Positions 55,639-63,534 of a DNA stretch of 64,000 bases are shown here, piece by piece. Origin of the DNA: VFJL01 sp037147395 (GTDB lineage Bacteria; Pseudomonadota; Gammaproteobacteria; Burkholderiales; Nitrosomonadaceae); the NCBI GenBank assembly GCA_037147395.1, contig JBAWVG010000001.1, forward strand, positions 9,934 to 73,933. Direction: 5' to 3'. The notes beneath the pieces were generated by a model that saw only the letters and a program-made list of their open reading frames with translations, made no database searches and was not told the DNA's origin. How positions within the stretch are numbered: the first letter of the stretch is position 1; each line of letters begins with the position of its first letter. The position numbers and the translations under genes were made by a program.

Positions 55639-57351
55639 ATGAATCTTAAAATTCTTGGCGTGCTGCTGCCGCTCACCCTTGTCGCCTGTGCACAGATTCC
55701 GACTAGGACCGGAGGCGAGTCGTCAGAGCAGTCCAAGGCCGGGCAATTAAAGTTACCCGTACAACGACTGACCGAGCCCATGCTGTTCGACTTTTTACTG
55801 GGAGAGACAGCGCTACAACGTGGTGAGTCAGAGATCGCAACAGGGATCTATCTCAGGCTTGCAAGAAACACACGTGACCCGCGTATCGCTCAACGCGCGA
55901 CCGAGGTGGCTCTGCACTCTCGTCAGCCTGCGCCAGCACTTGAAACGGCCATGCTCTGGGTGGAGCTTGATCCAAGTGCAATGAACGCCCGTCAGACGAC
56001 TGCCGCACTCCTCGTGAGTGCAGACAGGCTGGAGGAGGCGCGGCCTCATCTGGAGAGGTTATTAGCCTCTGAGGGTAACGGTATTCACGAAGCATTCATG
56101 CAACTGAACGGCCTCCTCGCCCGTAGCGCTGATAAGCCTGCGATACTTGAACTGGTACAGCATCTCTCCCAACCCTATCCTGATCTACCGGAAGCTCACT
56201 TTGCCATCTCCCAGGCGGCATGGTTCGCCAACCAGTTTGATATTGCACTGGCAGAAATGAAACAGGCACTGGCATTGCGTCCCAATTGGGAGACAGCGGC
56301 GATCTATCTGGGCCGGATATTGCAACGCACCTCCGGCAACGCAGCCATTGAATTTTATAAAGAGTATCTCGACAACTATCCTAGGTACAACGACACGCGT
56401 GTTGCCTATGCCCGTTTATTAACAGCAGAAAAAAATTATCTCCAGGCGCGCGAACAGTTTCAAAAATTGTTGATGGAGAATCCAGCAAATGCTGACATCA
56501 TCCTAGCGGTGGGACTCCTGTCGATGGAGTTGCGTGATTATGATGCAGCGGAGGTGAATTTCAAGAGGGTTCTTGAGCTAGATTATAAAGACGCCGGGGC
56601 GGTCCGCTTCTACTTGGCGGGCATTTATGAGAAGACTCAGCAAATTGAAGCAGCAATGAAATGGTATCTCTCTGTAACCAGTGGCAATCAGTATCTTCCA
56701 TCGCAAATTAGATATGCTGTGCTGCTGGCCAAACAGGGAAAGATTACTGAAGCCCGCCAGCACTTGCAGCAACTCCCCTCCACAAGTGATCAACAAACCA
56801 CTCAACTGATCATCGCAGAGGCGCAGTTACTGCGCGAGAAGGGCGCTGATCAGGAAGTGTTCTCTGTACTCAGCCGTGGCCTAGAAAAGCTGCCCAACTA
56901 TCCTGAACTACTCTATGAGCATGCACTGGCAGCAGATAAAATCGGTAAGCCAGAGATCTTGGAACGCGACCTGCGAAAACTGATTCGACTGAAGCCCGAT
57001 CATGCGCATGCTTATAACGCCCTTGGATACAGCTTTGTAGAGCATAACCGGCGGCTGACAGAAGCATTGGAGCTGATCGAGAGGGCGAGCACACTCTCTC
57101 CCAATGATCCCTACATTATGGACAGTTTGGGATGGGTACATTACCGCATGGGCGACCTTCACCAAGGGACAGATTACCTGAGGCGAGCATTCATGGTCTA
57201 TCCTGACCCTGAAATTGGGGCCCATCTGGGAGAGGTCTTGTGGGCACAGGATCTAAAAGATGAGGCACGCGAGATCTGGAATTCCTCCCTCAAGAGCGGG
57301 CCTGACAACGAGGCGCTACTCAAGACCATTAAGAAGTTCATACCTCAGTGA
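55639..57351 (+). CDS. TPR-repeat lipoprotein
   Basis: A 570-residue exported protein with a lipobox (LVAC, Cys17) and about ten tetratricopeptide-like repeats through its length, such as AIYLGRILQRTSGNAAIEFY and AYNALGYSFVEHNRRLTEAL. TPR lipoproteins scaffold outer-membrane or cell-envelope assemblies; the partner is unknown. I use the ATG at 55639 (MNLKILGVLL), which makes a clean signal peptide; a GTG at 55573 would extend it. It precedes lolB in an order conserved in betaproteobacteria. Confidence 0.85.
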   Translation: MNLKILGVLLPLTLVACAQIPTRTGGESSEQSKAGQLKLPVQRLTEPMLFDFLLGETALQRGESEIATGIYLRLARNTRDPRIAQRATEVALHSRQPAPALETAMLWVELDPSAMNARQTTAALLVSADRLEEARPHLERLLASEGNGIHEAFMQLNGLLARSADKPAILELVQHLSQPYPDLPEAHFAISQAAWFANQFDIALAEMKQALALRPNWETAAIYLGRILQRTSGNAAIEFYKEYLDNYPRYNDTRVAYARLLTAEKNYLQAREQFQKLLMENPANADIILAVGLLSMELRDYDAAEVNFKRVLELDYKDAGAVRFYLAGIYEKTQQIEAAMKWYLSVTSGNQYLPSQIRYAVLLAKQGKITEARQHLQQLPSTSDQQTTQLIIAEAQLLREKGADQEVFSVLSRGLEKLPNYPELLYEHALAADKIGKPEILERDLRKLIRLKPDHAHAYNALGYSFVEHNRRLTEALELIERASTLSPNDPYIMDSLGWVHYRMGDLHQGTDYLRRAFMVYPDPEIGAHLGEVLWAQDLKDEAREIWNSSLKSGPDNEALLKTIKKFIPQ

Positions 57352-57383
57352 CGAGTTATTGCGGTGGAGAGTGGGTCCGCTGC

Positions 57384-58049
57384 ATGCGTTCCTCACCTTC
57401 CAATCGAAAGCATACTCATCTTCCGCACTATGGGATGATTCTTTTTCTCTTCCCTTTCTTGGTTAGTTGCGCTCCTCTCAATACCAAGAGTGCGGTCATC
57501 AGCACCTCCCTCATCGAACCCTCGGTCGTTAGGGGTGATGCAAGACCCGATAATTTTGGACTGATCGGCCGAGTCTCGGTGAGGGATGAAAGGCAGGGCT
57601 TCTCTGGAGGCATTCACTGGCAACACACCGATACGGGGGACGAGATTCTACTCTTATCCCCCTTGGGTCAAACGGTTGCGCAGATTCAGTCCAGCGCTGC
57701 CGGTGCTAGCCTCACCACCCCAGAGAAGAAGACCTATTACGCTGCTGATATTGAACACTTAACCGAACAAGTTTTGGGCTGGTATCTACCACTCGGAGGA
57801 TTGCAATACTGGGTACAGAGTATGAACTCTCCTACGACTAGGGCGTCACTGGACCGGGACAGTAGTGGACGAGTTGTCGCTATCTGGCAGGATGACTGGG
57901 AGATTACTTACACGAGTTACTTTCCGTTAGGACATTCTCAAATTGAACGCCCCAAGGTACTGGTGCTCAACCGTGGTGATCTTCGGATAAGACTGGTCAT
58001 CGACCAGTGGAAGACTGACTCGCCCATCCAACAAATACAATTCAAATGA
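57384..58049 (+). CDS. lolB: Outer-membrane lipoprotein receptor LolB
   Basis: LolB accepts lipoproteins from LolA and inserts them into the outer membrane. The product has a lipobox (LVSC, Cys29 from the ATG at 57384) and the LolB beta-barrel-like domain (FGLIGRVSVRDERQGFSGGIHW; YWVQ; YTSYFP). The sequence is weakly conserved, so the call also uses its place before ispE. A GTG at 57348, overlapping the TPR stop as GTGA, would add 12 residues; the start is uncertain. The end overlaps ispE (ATGA). Confidence 0.85.
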   Translation: MRSSPSNRKHTHLPHYGMILFLFPFLVSCAPLNTKSAVISTSLIEPSVVRGDARPDNFGLIGRVSVRDERQGFSGGIHWQHTDTGDEILLLSPLGQTVAQIQSSAAGASLTTPEKKTYYAADIEHLTEQVLGWYLPLGGLQYWVQSMNSPTTRASLDRDSSGRVVAIWQDDWEITYTSYFPLGHSQIERPKVLVLNRGDLRIRLVIDQWKTDSPIQQIQFK

Positions 58050-58894
58050 ACAGTCTTACTTATCCCGCACCCGCCAAGATCAATCTCTTCCTACATGTAG
58101 TAGGACGCAGGGAAGACGGTTATCACTTGCTGCAAACCGTTTTTCGATTCCTTGATTTCTCTGACGAGCTGCGCTTTACAGTACAAAAAAGTGGCAGGAT
58201 AAGTCTGCATACGCCCACCGTCGGCGTCCCTGAAGAGAGCAATCTATGCATCCGGGCCGCAAAGTTATTACAGCAAGAAAGTAACACTCCTTTTGGGGTC
58301 GACATCTCTCTGGAAAAGCATATTCCGATGGGTGGAGGATTGGGTGGCGGAAGCTCGGATGCGGCCACTACTCTACTCGCGCTCAATCGCTTATGGGGCC
58401 TCGGCTGGACACGGGCTCATCTGATGGAGCTTGGACTCCGATTGGGAGCAGATGTGCCGGTATTCATTTTTGGCGAGAATGCCTTTGCCGAAGGGGTCGG
58501 CGAGAAACTCACCCCCATCAAGCTGCCATCAGCCTGTTACCTTGTACTCACCCCCCCGGCACATGTTCCAACGGCTCAGATCTTTGCCAGTAACGAATTG
58601 ACACGAAACACGATTCCCATCAAAATACCGCCCTTTTCCATCGCTCAGGGACATAACGATCTGGAGCTGGTGGTGTGTCGAGCATATCCTGAAGTAGCGC
58701 GGCATCTGCAGTGGCTCAGGAGGCTTGAAAATACCACGATGGCGGCAATGACAGGCTCTGGTGGGTGCGTGTTTGCTGAGTTCGCCGACGAGGCGCAGGC
58801 GCACGGGGCATTGACACAGCTCCCCGTCGATATGCGAGGCTTTGTAGCTCGGGGACTGGATCGTCATCCCATGTATGATTTTGCGGAACAATAA
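58046..58894 (+). CDS. ispE: 4-diphosphocytidyl-2-C-methyl-D-erythritol kinase
   Basis: IspE is the GHMP kinase of the methylerythritol phosphate route to isoprenoids. The 282-residue product starts NSLTYPAPAKINLFLHVVGR, has the ATP-binding PMGGGLGGGSSDAATTLLAL and the third GHMP motif AAMTGSGGCVFAEF. It begins in the lolB stop and ends 3 nt before the tRNA-Gln gene. Confidence 0.95.
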   Translation: MNSLTYPAPAKINLFLHVVGRREDGYHLLQTVFRFLDFSDELRFTVQKSGRISLHTPTVGVPEESNLCIRAAKLLQQESNTPFGVDISLEKHIPMGGGLGGGSSDAATTLLALNRLWGLGWTRAHLMELGLRLGADVPVFIFGENAFAEGVGEKLTPIKLPSACYLVLTPPAHVPTAQIFASNELTRNTIPIKIPPFSIAQGHNDLELVVCRAYPEVARHLQWLRRLENTTMAAMTGSGGCVFAEFADEAQAHGALTQLPVDMRGFVARGLDRHPMYDFAEQ

Positions 58895-58897
58895 TTT

Positions 58898-58972
58898 TGG
58901 GGAGTCGCCAAGTGGTAAGGCACCGGATTTTGATTCCGGCATTCGTAGGTTCGATCCCTACCTCCCCAGCCA
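58898..58972 (+). tRNA. tRNA-Gln (anticodon TTG)
   Basis: A 75-nt cloverleaf with acceptor stem TGGGGAG/CTCCCCA, discriminator G and an encoded CCA end. The anticodon stem CCGGA/TCCGG holds the loop TTTTGAT with anticodon TTG at 58930-58932. The T-arm is GTAGG-TTCGATC-CCTAC. TTG decodes CAA (and CAG by wobble) for glutamine. The gene starts only 4 nt after the ispE stop, so it is probably cotranscribed and cut out by RNase P, whose RNA is encoded in this window. Confidence 0.97.
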
Positions 58973-58995
58973 GTTTTAGATGTTAGAGTCCAAGA

Positions 58996-59015
58996 CTGCC
59001 ACGATCATTTGGCAG
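58996..59015 (+). other. Stem-loop between tRNA-Gln and prs
   Basis: CTGCCA/TGGCAG forms a perfect 6-bp stem with an 8-nt loop, 23 nt after the tRNA CCA. No T-run follows. It may be a processing or pausing site downstream of the tRNA. Confidence 0.35.
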
Positions 59016-59077
59016 ACCCGACTTGATCAGGAGTAACCTGTGTCCTTTATCTGCGTCTATAACCTACATCGCTAGCC

Positions 59078-60028
59078 ATGGCCTACGATAGCTTGATGGT
59101 CTTCACCGGCAATGCCAATCCGAAGCTGGCTCAGGATGTGGTGCGACATCTCAGCATCCATCTGGGTCGGGCAACCGTAGGCCGGTTCAGCGATGGCGAG
59201 ATCATGGTTGAGATTCTGGAGAATGTTCGCGGTAAGGACGTATTTATATTGCAGTCGACCTGTGCTCCCACCAACGATACCCTGATGGAGCTGCTTGTAC
59301 TGGTGGACGCCCTGAAACGAGCCTCTGCTGGACGGGTCACCGCTGCAATACCTTATTTCGGCTATGCCCGCCAAGACAGAAGGCCACGCTCTGCGAGGGT
59401 GCCGATCACTGCCAAGGTCGTTGCTAATATGCTCGCCACGGTCGGTGTTGACCGGTTGCTGACGATGGATTTACATGCAGACCAAATCCAAGGGTTCTTT
59501 GATATCCCTGTCGACAATATCTATAGTATGCCGATACTGCTGGGTGACCTGTGGAAAAGTAATTACCAAAATCTGGTGGTGGTCTCCCCCGATGTCGGTG
59601 GTGTGGTACGGGCAAGGCAGATGGCAAAGCGTCTAGAATGTGATCTGGCAATCATTGATAAGCGTCGCCCTAAACCAAATGTAGCTAAGGTGATGAACAT
59701 CATCGGCGAAGTTAAGGGTCGTAACTGCGTCATCATGGACGACATGGTCGATACTGCCAACACCTTATGCGAAGCTGCCAGGGCTCTGAAAGAGCAAGGA
59801 GCGTCCAGTGTCATGGCCTATTGTACGCATGCGGTCCTGTCAGGTAATGCAGTAGAGCGGATTCAGAGCTCCGCACTGGATAAGTTGGTGGTCACCGATA
59901 CCATCCCGCTGCGTGAAGATGCCAAGGCCTGTAGTCGTATCTTTCAATTGAGTGTTGCCAGCCTGCTGGCAGAGACGGTATTACGCATCAGTAACGAGGA
60001 TTCAGTGAGTTCACTATTCATGGAATAG
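59078..60028 (+). CDS. prs: Ribose-phosphate pyrophosphokinase (PRPP synthetase)
   Basis: PRPP synthetase makes phosphoribosyl pyrophosphate for nucleotides, NAD, histidine and tryptophan. The 316-residue class I enzyme has FTGNANPKLAQDV, the ATP/Mg loop DLHADQIQGFF, the PRPP motif NCVIMDDMVDTANTL and VVVSPDVGGVVRARQMA. The ATG at 59078 (MAYDSLMVFTG) is the family start. It follows tRNA-Gln and precedes rplY in a conserved order. Confidence 0.97.
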   Translation: MAYDSLMVFTGNANPKLAQDVVRHLSIHLGRATVGRFSDGEIMVEILENVRGKDVFILQSTCAPTNDTLMELLVLVDALKRASAGRVTAAIPYFGYARQDRRPRSARVPITAKVVANMLATVGVDRLLTMDLHADQIQGFFDIPVDNIYSMPILLGDLWKSNYQNLVVVSPDVGGVVRARQMAKRLECDLAIIDKRRPKPNVAKVMNIIGEVKGRNCVIMDDMVDTANTLCEAARALKEQGASSVMAYCTHAVLSGNAVERIQSSALDKLVVTDTIPLREDAKACSRIFQLSVASLLAETVLRISNEDSVSSLFME

Positions 60029-60032
60029 GGTT

Positions 60033-60083
60033 GGGCGTGTTGTGCGCCCTTTTGTAATCGGATCATCTGGTCGCGGATGATCC
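60033..60083 (+). promoter_or_regulatory. Double hairpin in the rplY leader
   Basis: Two hairpins lie between the prs stop and rplY. The first, GGGCG-N7-CGCCC followed by TTTT (60033-60053), resembles a weak intrinsic terminator. The second is a perfect 8-bp stem GGATCATC/GATGATCC with an 8-nt loop (60060-60083), ending 7 nt before the GGAGAAG ribosome binding site. Leader-based autocontrol of rplY by L25 is known in Escherichia coli; whether this element does that here is inference. Confidence 0.5.
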
Positions 60084-60101
60084 TTATCTTGGAGAAGTAA
60101 A

Positions 60102-60788
60102 ATGCAAATCGAAATTAGCGCCAATAAGCGCGTATTACAAGGCAAGGGTGCGAGCCGCCGCCTCCGTGGTTCCGGTAAGGTTCCGGGGATCATTTATGGC
60201 GGAGAGGCTCAGGCGCAATCTATCGAGTTAGATCACAATAATCTGTATCACAAACTCAAGCTAGAGGCGTTCCATGCATCCATCCTATCGCTTGATCTGG
60301 ATGGAAAGAAGGAGCAGGTCTTATTACGCGACCTGCAAATGCATCCATTTAGGTTACAGATACAGCATATCGACTTCCAGCGAGTTGATCAGAATAAGAA
60401 GATACACATGAAGGTGCCGCTGCACTTCATCAATGCCGATATTGCCCCTGGGGTAAAAGTCTCCGGTGGTATTGTCAGTCACATCCTGTCTGAACTGGAG
60501 ATCTCCTGCCTGCCAAAAGATCTGCCTGAATTTATCTCGGTGGACTTGAGCAATCTGACCGTTATTAATTCGCTGCACTTGAGCGATCTAGGGCTCCCAA
60601 AAGGAGTCGAAATTCCTTCGCTGATTAGAGGTGAGAATCTACCTGTAGCAACGATCATTATTCCCCGCGCCGTAGCCTCTGAAGAAGCTGCGGTCGTCGT
60701 TGCTGCTGTTGACATCCCGACGACCGTTCAGAAGAAAGAGACTGCCGTGAAGGAGTCTGACAAGAAAGATAGCGGCAAGAAGAAATAG
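60102..60788 (+). CDS. rplY: 50S ribosomal protein L25 (Ctc form)
   Basis: L25 binds 5S rRNA. This is the long two-domain Ctc/TL5 type, 228 residues: an N-terminal L25 domain with GKGASRRLRGSGKVPGIIYG and DLQMHPFRLQIQHIDFQRV, and a beta-rich C-terminal domain. It ends in a low-complexity tail that is first Ala/Val-rich and then Lys-rich (KESDKKDSGKKK). Ctc proteins are linked to general stress in some bacteria. GGAGAAG precedes the ATG. The gene is followed by a terminator. Confidence 0.96.
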   Translation: MQIEISANKRVLQGKGASRRLRGSGKVPGIIYGGEAQAQSIELDHNNLYHKLKLEAFHASILSLDLDGKKEQVLLRDLQMHPFRLQIQHIDFQRVDQNKKIHMKVPLHFINADIAPGVKVSGGIVSHILSELEISCLPKDLPEFISVDLSNLTVINSLHLSDLGLPKGVEIPSLIRGENLPVATIIIPRAVASEEAAVVVAAVDIPTTVQKKETAVKESDKKDSGKKK

Positions 60789-60817
60789 CATCTGCCGGCT
60801 CTAGAGAGCTGCTGAAT

Positions 60818-60854
60818 AAGCCCGCCGGAGTCATCCTGGTCCCGGCGGGTTTTC
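60818..60854 (+). terminator. Rho-independent terminator after rplY
   Basis: A perfect 8-bp G+C stem CCCGCCGG/CCGGCGGG (60821-60828 with 60842-60849), with a 13-nt loop and extended by A-T pairs, is followed by TTTT. It should end the prs-rplY transcript 31 nt before the pth start. pth then needs its own promoter or readthrough. Confidence 0.82.
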
Positions 60855-60884
60855 TAATGGTTAACCGCAACTGTGGCGTGTTCG

Positions 60885-61466
60885 ATGAAACTCATCGTCG
60901 GTCTTGGTAATCCAGGCAAAGAGTATTCCGCCACCCGCCATAATGCAGGGGCCTGGTGGGTAAGCCGTCTGGCGAAAGAACTCCAGTCAACTCTGAGGAC
61001 AGAGGCGCGGTTTCATGGTTTGTGCGCTCACATCAGCCAGGGTGATGGCGAGATGTGGTTACTTAACCCACAAACCTATATGAATGCGAGTGGTAAAGCA
61101 GTCTCTGCGATATGCCGTTTTTATAAGATTCAACCTGAACAGGTCCTCGTGGCTCATGATGACCTGGACTTGCCCCCAGGAACGTCCAAGCTGAAGCTCG
61201 GTGGCGGACTCGGGGGCCACAATGGACTGAAGGATATCGCCGCTCACCTCGCATCCAGGGACTTCTGGCGGCTACGTATCGGGATCGGTCATCCTGGTGA
61301 TAAGAATGCCGTGGCGGACTATGTACTGCAGCCGCCCTATAAGGAGGAATCTCCACTGATAGATGAATCAATCCGCCGCAGCCTCGAGGTCTGGCCGTTG
61401 ATCAATCAAGATAACTGCCAAGCCGCTATGCTGAAGCTACACACTAACCCATCCATTACTCCATAA
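60885..61466 (+). CDS. pth: Peptidyl-tRNA hydrolase
   Basis: Pth frees tRNA from peptidyl-tRNA lost by stalled ribosomes. The 193-residue product begins MKLIVGLGNPGKEYSATRHN with the catalytic His, and has the conserved QTYMNASGKA and AHDDLDLPPGTSKLKLGGG with the active-site Asp. The ATG at 60885 is the family start; a GTG four codons upstream is disfavoured. It lies 4 nt before ychF. Confidence 0.96.
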   Translation: MKLIVGLGNPGKEYSATRHNAGAWWVSRLAKELQSTLRTEARFHGLCAHISQGDGEMWLLNPQTYMNASGKAVSAICRFYKIQPEQVLVAHDDLDLPPGTSKLKLGGGLGGHNGLKDIAAHLASRDFWRLRIGIGHPGDKNAVADYVLQPPYKEESPLIDESIRRSLEVWPLINQDNCQAAMLKLHTNPSITP

Positions 61467-61470
61467 ACTC

Positions 61471-62562
61471 ATGAGCCTGAAATGCGGCATTGTTGGCCTA
61501 CCCAATGTAGGCAAGTCCACCCTCTTCAACGCACTGACCAAGGCTGGGATCGCTGCTGAGAATTATCCCTTCTGTACCATCGAGCCTAATATCGGCATCG
61601 TTGAGGTTCCGGACCCCAGACTGATTAGACTCACCGAAATCGTCAAACCCCAAAAGGTGCAGCCTGCCATTGTTGAGTTCGTTGATATCGCCGGTCTCGT
61701 AGCCGGCGCTTCCAAGGGAGAGGGTCTAGGTAATAAATTCCTCGCCACCATCCGTGAAACTGACGGCATCATCAACATGGTTCGCTGCTTTGCCGACGAT
61801 AACGTGGTCCATGTTGCTGGTCGAGTGGACCCAATTTCTGATATTGAAACGATACAGACCGAACTTGCATTGGCTGATCTGGTCACTGTAGAAAAATCGC
61901 TTCACCGAGAAACCAAACTGGCCAAGTCCGGAGACAAGGAATCGATCAAGCTTGTGTCGCTACTGGAAACCGTACGGTCACATCTCGACCAGGGGAAGCC
62001 TGCCAGGAGCATGCAACTGGATAAAGATCAGAGGCATCTGCTGCAACCCCTCTGCCTACTGACTGCGAAACCAGCCATCTACGTGGCCAATGTTGATGAG
62101 AAAGGTTTTACTAATAACCCGCTACTCAAACGAATGGAAGAGTATGCCGCACAAGAAGGCGCCCCTGTAGTTGCAATCTGCGCTTCACTCGAGTCTGAGA
62201 TCGCTGAGCTCTCTGACGAAGACAAAGAGATATTTCTTGCGGATATCGGCTTAGAGGAGGCCGGGCTGAATCGTCTCATCCGTGCAGCTTATGATCTATT
62301 AGGACTTCAGACCTACTTCACTGCCGGGGTTAAAGAAGTTCGTGCCTGGACCATACACAGGGGCGACACCGCGCCACAGGCCGCTGCCGTGATCCATACC
62401 GATTTCGAGAAAGGTTTCATCCGTGCTGAAGTCATTAGTTACGATGATTTCAGTGCCTGCAAGGGTGAACAGGGTGCTAAGGAAGCGGGGAAGATGCGGT
62501 TAGAGGGTAAGGAATATATCGTCAAGGATGGCGATGTGATGCATTTCAGATTTAACGTGTAA
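61471..62562 (+). CDS. ychF: Ribosome-binding ATPase YchF (OLA1 family)
   Basis: YchF is a translation-factor-class NTPase of the Obg group that prefers ATP and binds ribosomes. The 363-residue protein has the P-loop GLPNVGKST (residues 9-17), FVDIAGLVAGASKGEGLGN, the variant NVDEKG in place of NKxD, and a C-terminal TGS domain (FTAGVKEVRAWTI...EGKEYIVKDGDVMHF). It follows pth in a conserved pair. Confidence 0.97.
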   Translation: MSLKCGIVGLPNVGKSTLFNALTKAGIAAENYPFCTIEPNIGIVEVPDPRLIRLTEIVKPQKVQPAIVEFVDIAGLVAGASKGEGLGNKFLATIRETDGIINMVRCFADDNVVHVAGRVDPISDIETIQTELALADLVTVEKSLHRETKLAKSGDKESIKLVSLLETVRSHLDQGKPARSMQLDKDQRHLLQPLCLLTAKPAIYVANVDEKGFTNNPLLKRMEEYAAQEGAPVVAICASLESEIAELSDEDKEIFLADIGLEEAGLNRLIRAAYDLLGLQTYFTAGVKEVRAWTIHRGDTAPQAAAVIHTDFEKGFIRAEVISYDDFSACKGEQGAKEAGKMRLEGKEYIVKDGDVMHFRFNV

Positions 62563-62706
62563 ATCAACTGTTTGAGTCTGGAGAACTATTCCCGTAGGTC
62601 TGTCACCACCCGCATCTCAGGACAGGGATAGGGATAGGGATAGAAACAAAGCGAGAACACAGGATTGAGAGGACCCTCCTAGGTCATCAACTGCCATCCT
62701 TCACCC

Positions 62707-62823
62707 TCAAGTTACACACAGACCAACCAGATATCCTGTCAGGACAATGATCCCCATCACAGGGGTCATTGCGAGCAGCATCAATGAGTCAAAGTTAATC
62801 CGCCTGCTGAATCGGGTCATCAT
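62707..62823 (-). CDS. Possible small single-span membrane protein (38 aa)
   Basis: A 38-codon frame opens at ATG 62823 (or the adjacent 62820), with AGGATGGA just upstream. The peptide is MMTRFSRRINFDSLMLLAMT followed by a hydrophobic helix (PVMGIIVLTGYLVGLCV). A basic N-terminus before one membrane span is a plausible topology. It also extends upstream to a TTG. I do not recognise a family. It could be noise in a gene-poor region. Confidence 0.35.
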   Translation of the reverse strand: MMTRFSRRINFDSLMLLAMTPVMGIIVLTGYLVGLCVT

Positions 62824-63129
62824 TCCATCCTGAACAAATTGTGCATCATTGGCTCTCTGAGCAGGTATTGATTCTTTCTCTTGACCTATCAAGTCTCATC
62901 GCTAAGGAGTCAGTGGTACACCCTCTAGTGGACTTCAATTCATCTCTTCCGACTTTAAGTGTACTCATCGACTGATACCGCACTAAGAAATGAGTCATCG
63001 CCCCCATAACTTCTGCAGAGAGTTATTTATAGTCTAGGTCCGACTGAGCATGCATTGATATAGCCCATTCGGATCATTCCGGTCTCAACGCCACTTCCAC
63101 AGACACAATATCACCCTATTTTGTTAGTA

Positions 63130-63156
63130 GCTCCTTATTATATTGGAGCATTTTTT
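63130..63156 (+). terminator. Weak terminator-like hairpin with T-run
   Basis: GCTCC/GGAGC (5 bp, 10-nt loop) is followed by ATTTTTT on the plus strand. The stem is short. No plus-strand gene lies directly upstream; ychF ends 568 bp before it, so a role as the ychF terminator is doubtful. Confidence 0.35.
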
Positions 63157-63288
63157 ACCCCCCATTTTGGGGGCTCACTCTCCGCTTAAAAGGCAATATT
63201 TGACTTGACATCCTTACTTATATTCACATGTGTAACATAACTGGCATCATAACGACAACCAAACCCGCGCCAACCATAGATCTATATA

Positions 63289-63324
63289 TAACCAACTGTT
63301 TATTAAGCAGTTATATACTGGTTA
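63289..63324. repeat. Nested AT-rich palindrome
   Basis: An outer TAACCA/TGGTTA pair (63289-63294 with 63319-63324) encloses AACTG/CAGTT (63294-63298 with 63308-63312). It is preceded by GATCTATATATAA and followed by AATAATTGAACTATTTG. The segment is AT-rich and lies 60 bp from the DnaA-box cluster. Confidence 0.5.
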
Positions 63325-63385
63325 ATAATTGAACTATTTGTAAAATAGCATTACAAAAGCAGGCCTTGCCGATCAAACTTCCAAT

Positions 63386-63420
63386 TTGTCCACAAACTTA
63401 TCCACAGGAATTGTGGATCA
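63386..63420. other. DnaA-box cluster, candidate origin or DnaA-controlled site
   Basis: Three DnaA-like 9-mers lie within 35 bp: TTGTCCACA (63386-63394), a perfect TTATCCACA (63398-63406), and TGTGGATCA (63412-63420), the reverse of TGATCCACA. A fourth weaker match, ATATTCACA, is at 63220-63228. With the AT-rich palindromic region next to it this resembles oriC. No dnaA, dnaN or gyrB is visible in the window, so it may equally be a DnaA-titration or regulatory site. Confidence 0.45.
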
Positions 63421-63534
63421 AAGAATATCTTTCATTCTCGCTCATTTCCTGATACGAAATACGCGCTGCGAATATCCGCGACCCATACTCGATGGCAGAT
63501 GGCAGCACAGCCATAATCAAGGACCGCCCCACCG

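Larger units (their letters stand above)
62563..63534. other. Gene-poor region between ychF and the eRF1-like gene
   Basis: About 970 bp with no clear large gene. It holds a short GGGATA-type triple repeat (AGGGAT three times, 62624-62641), a possible tiny membrane protein (62707-62823), and a hairpin ATAACT/AGTTAT (63006-63026). Further on are a GCTCC/GGAGC hairpin followed by six T (63130-63156), a CCCCC/GGGGG hairpin (63159-63173), nested palindromes (63289-63324) and a DnaA-box cluster (63386-63420). The part from 63180 is AT-rich. Confidence 0.6.

Noticed and set aside
62624..62641. Three tandem AGGGAT units
   Set aside because: Too short and too few copies to be a functional repeat array or CRISPR; treated as a simple repeat.
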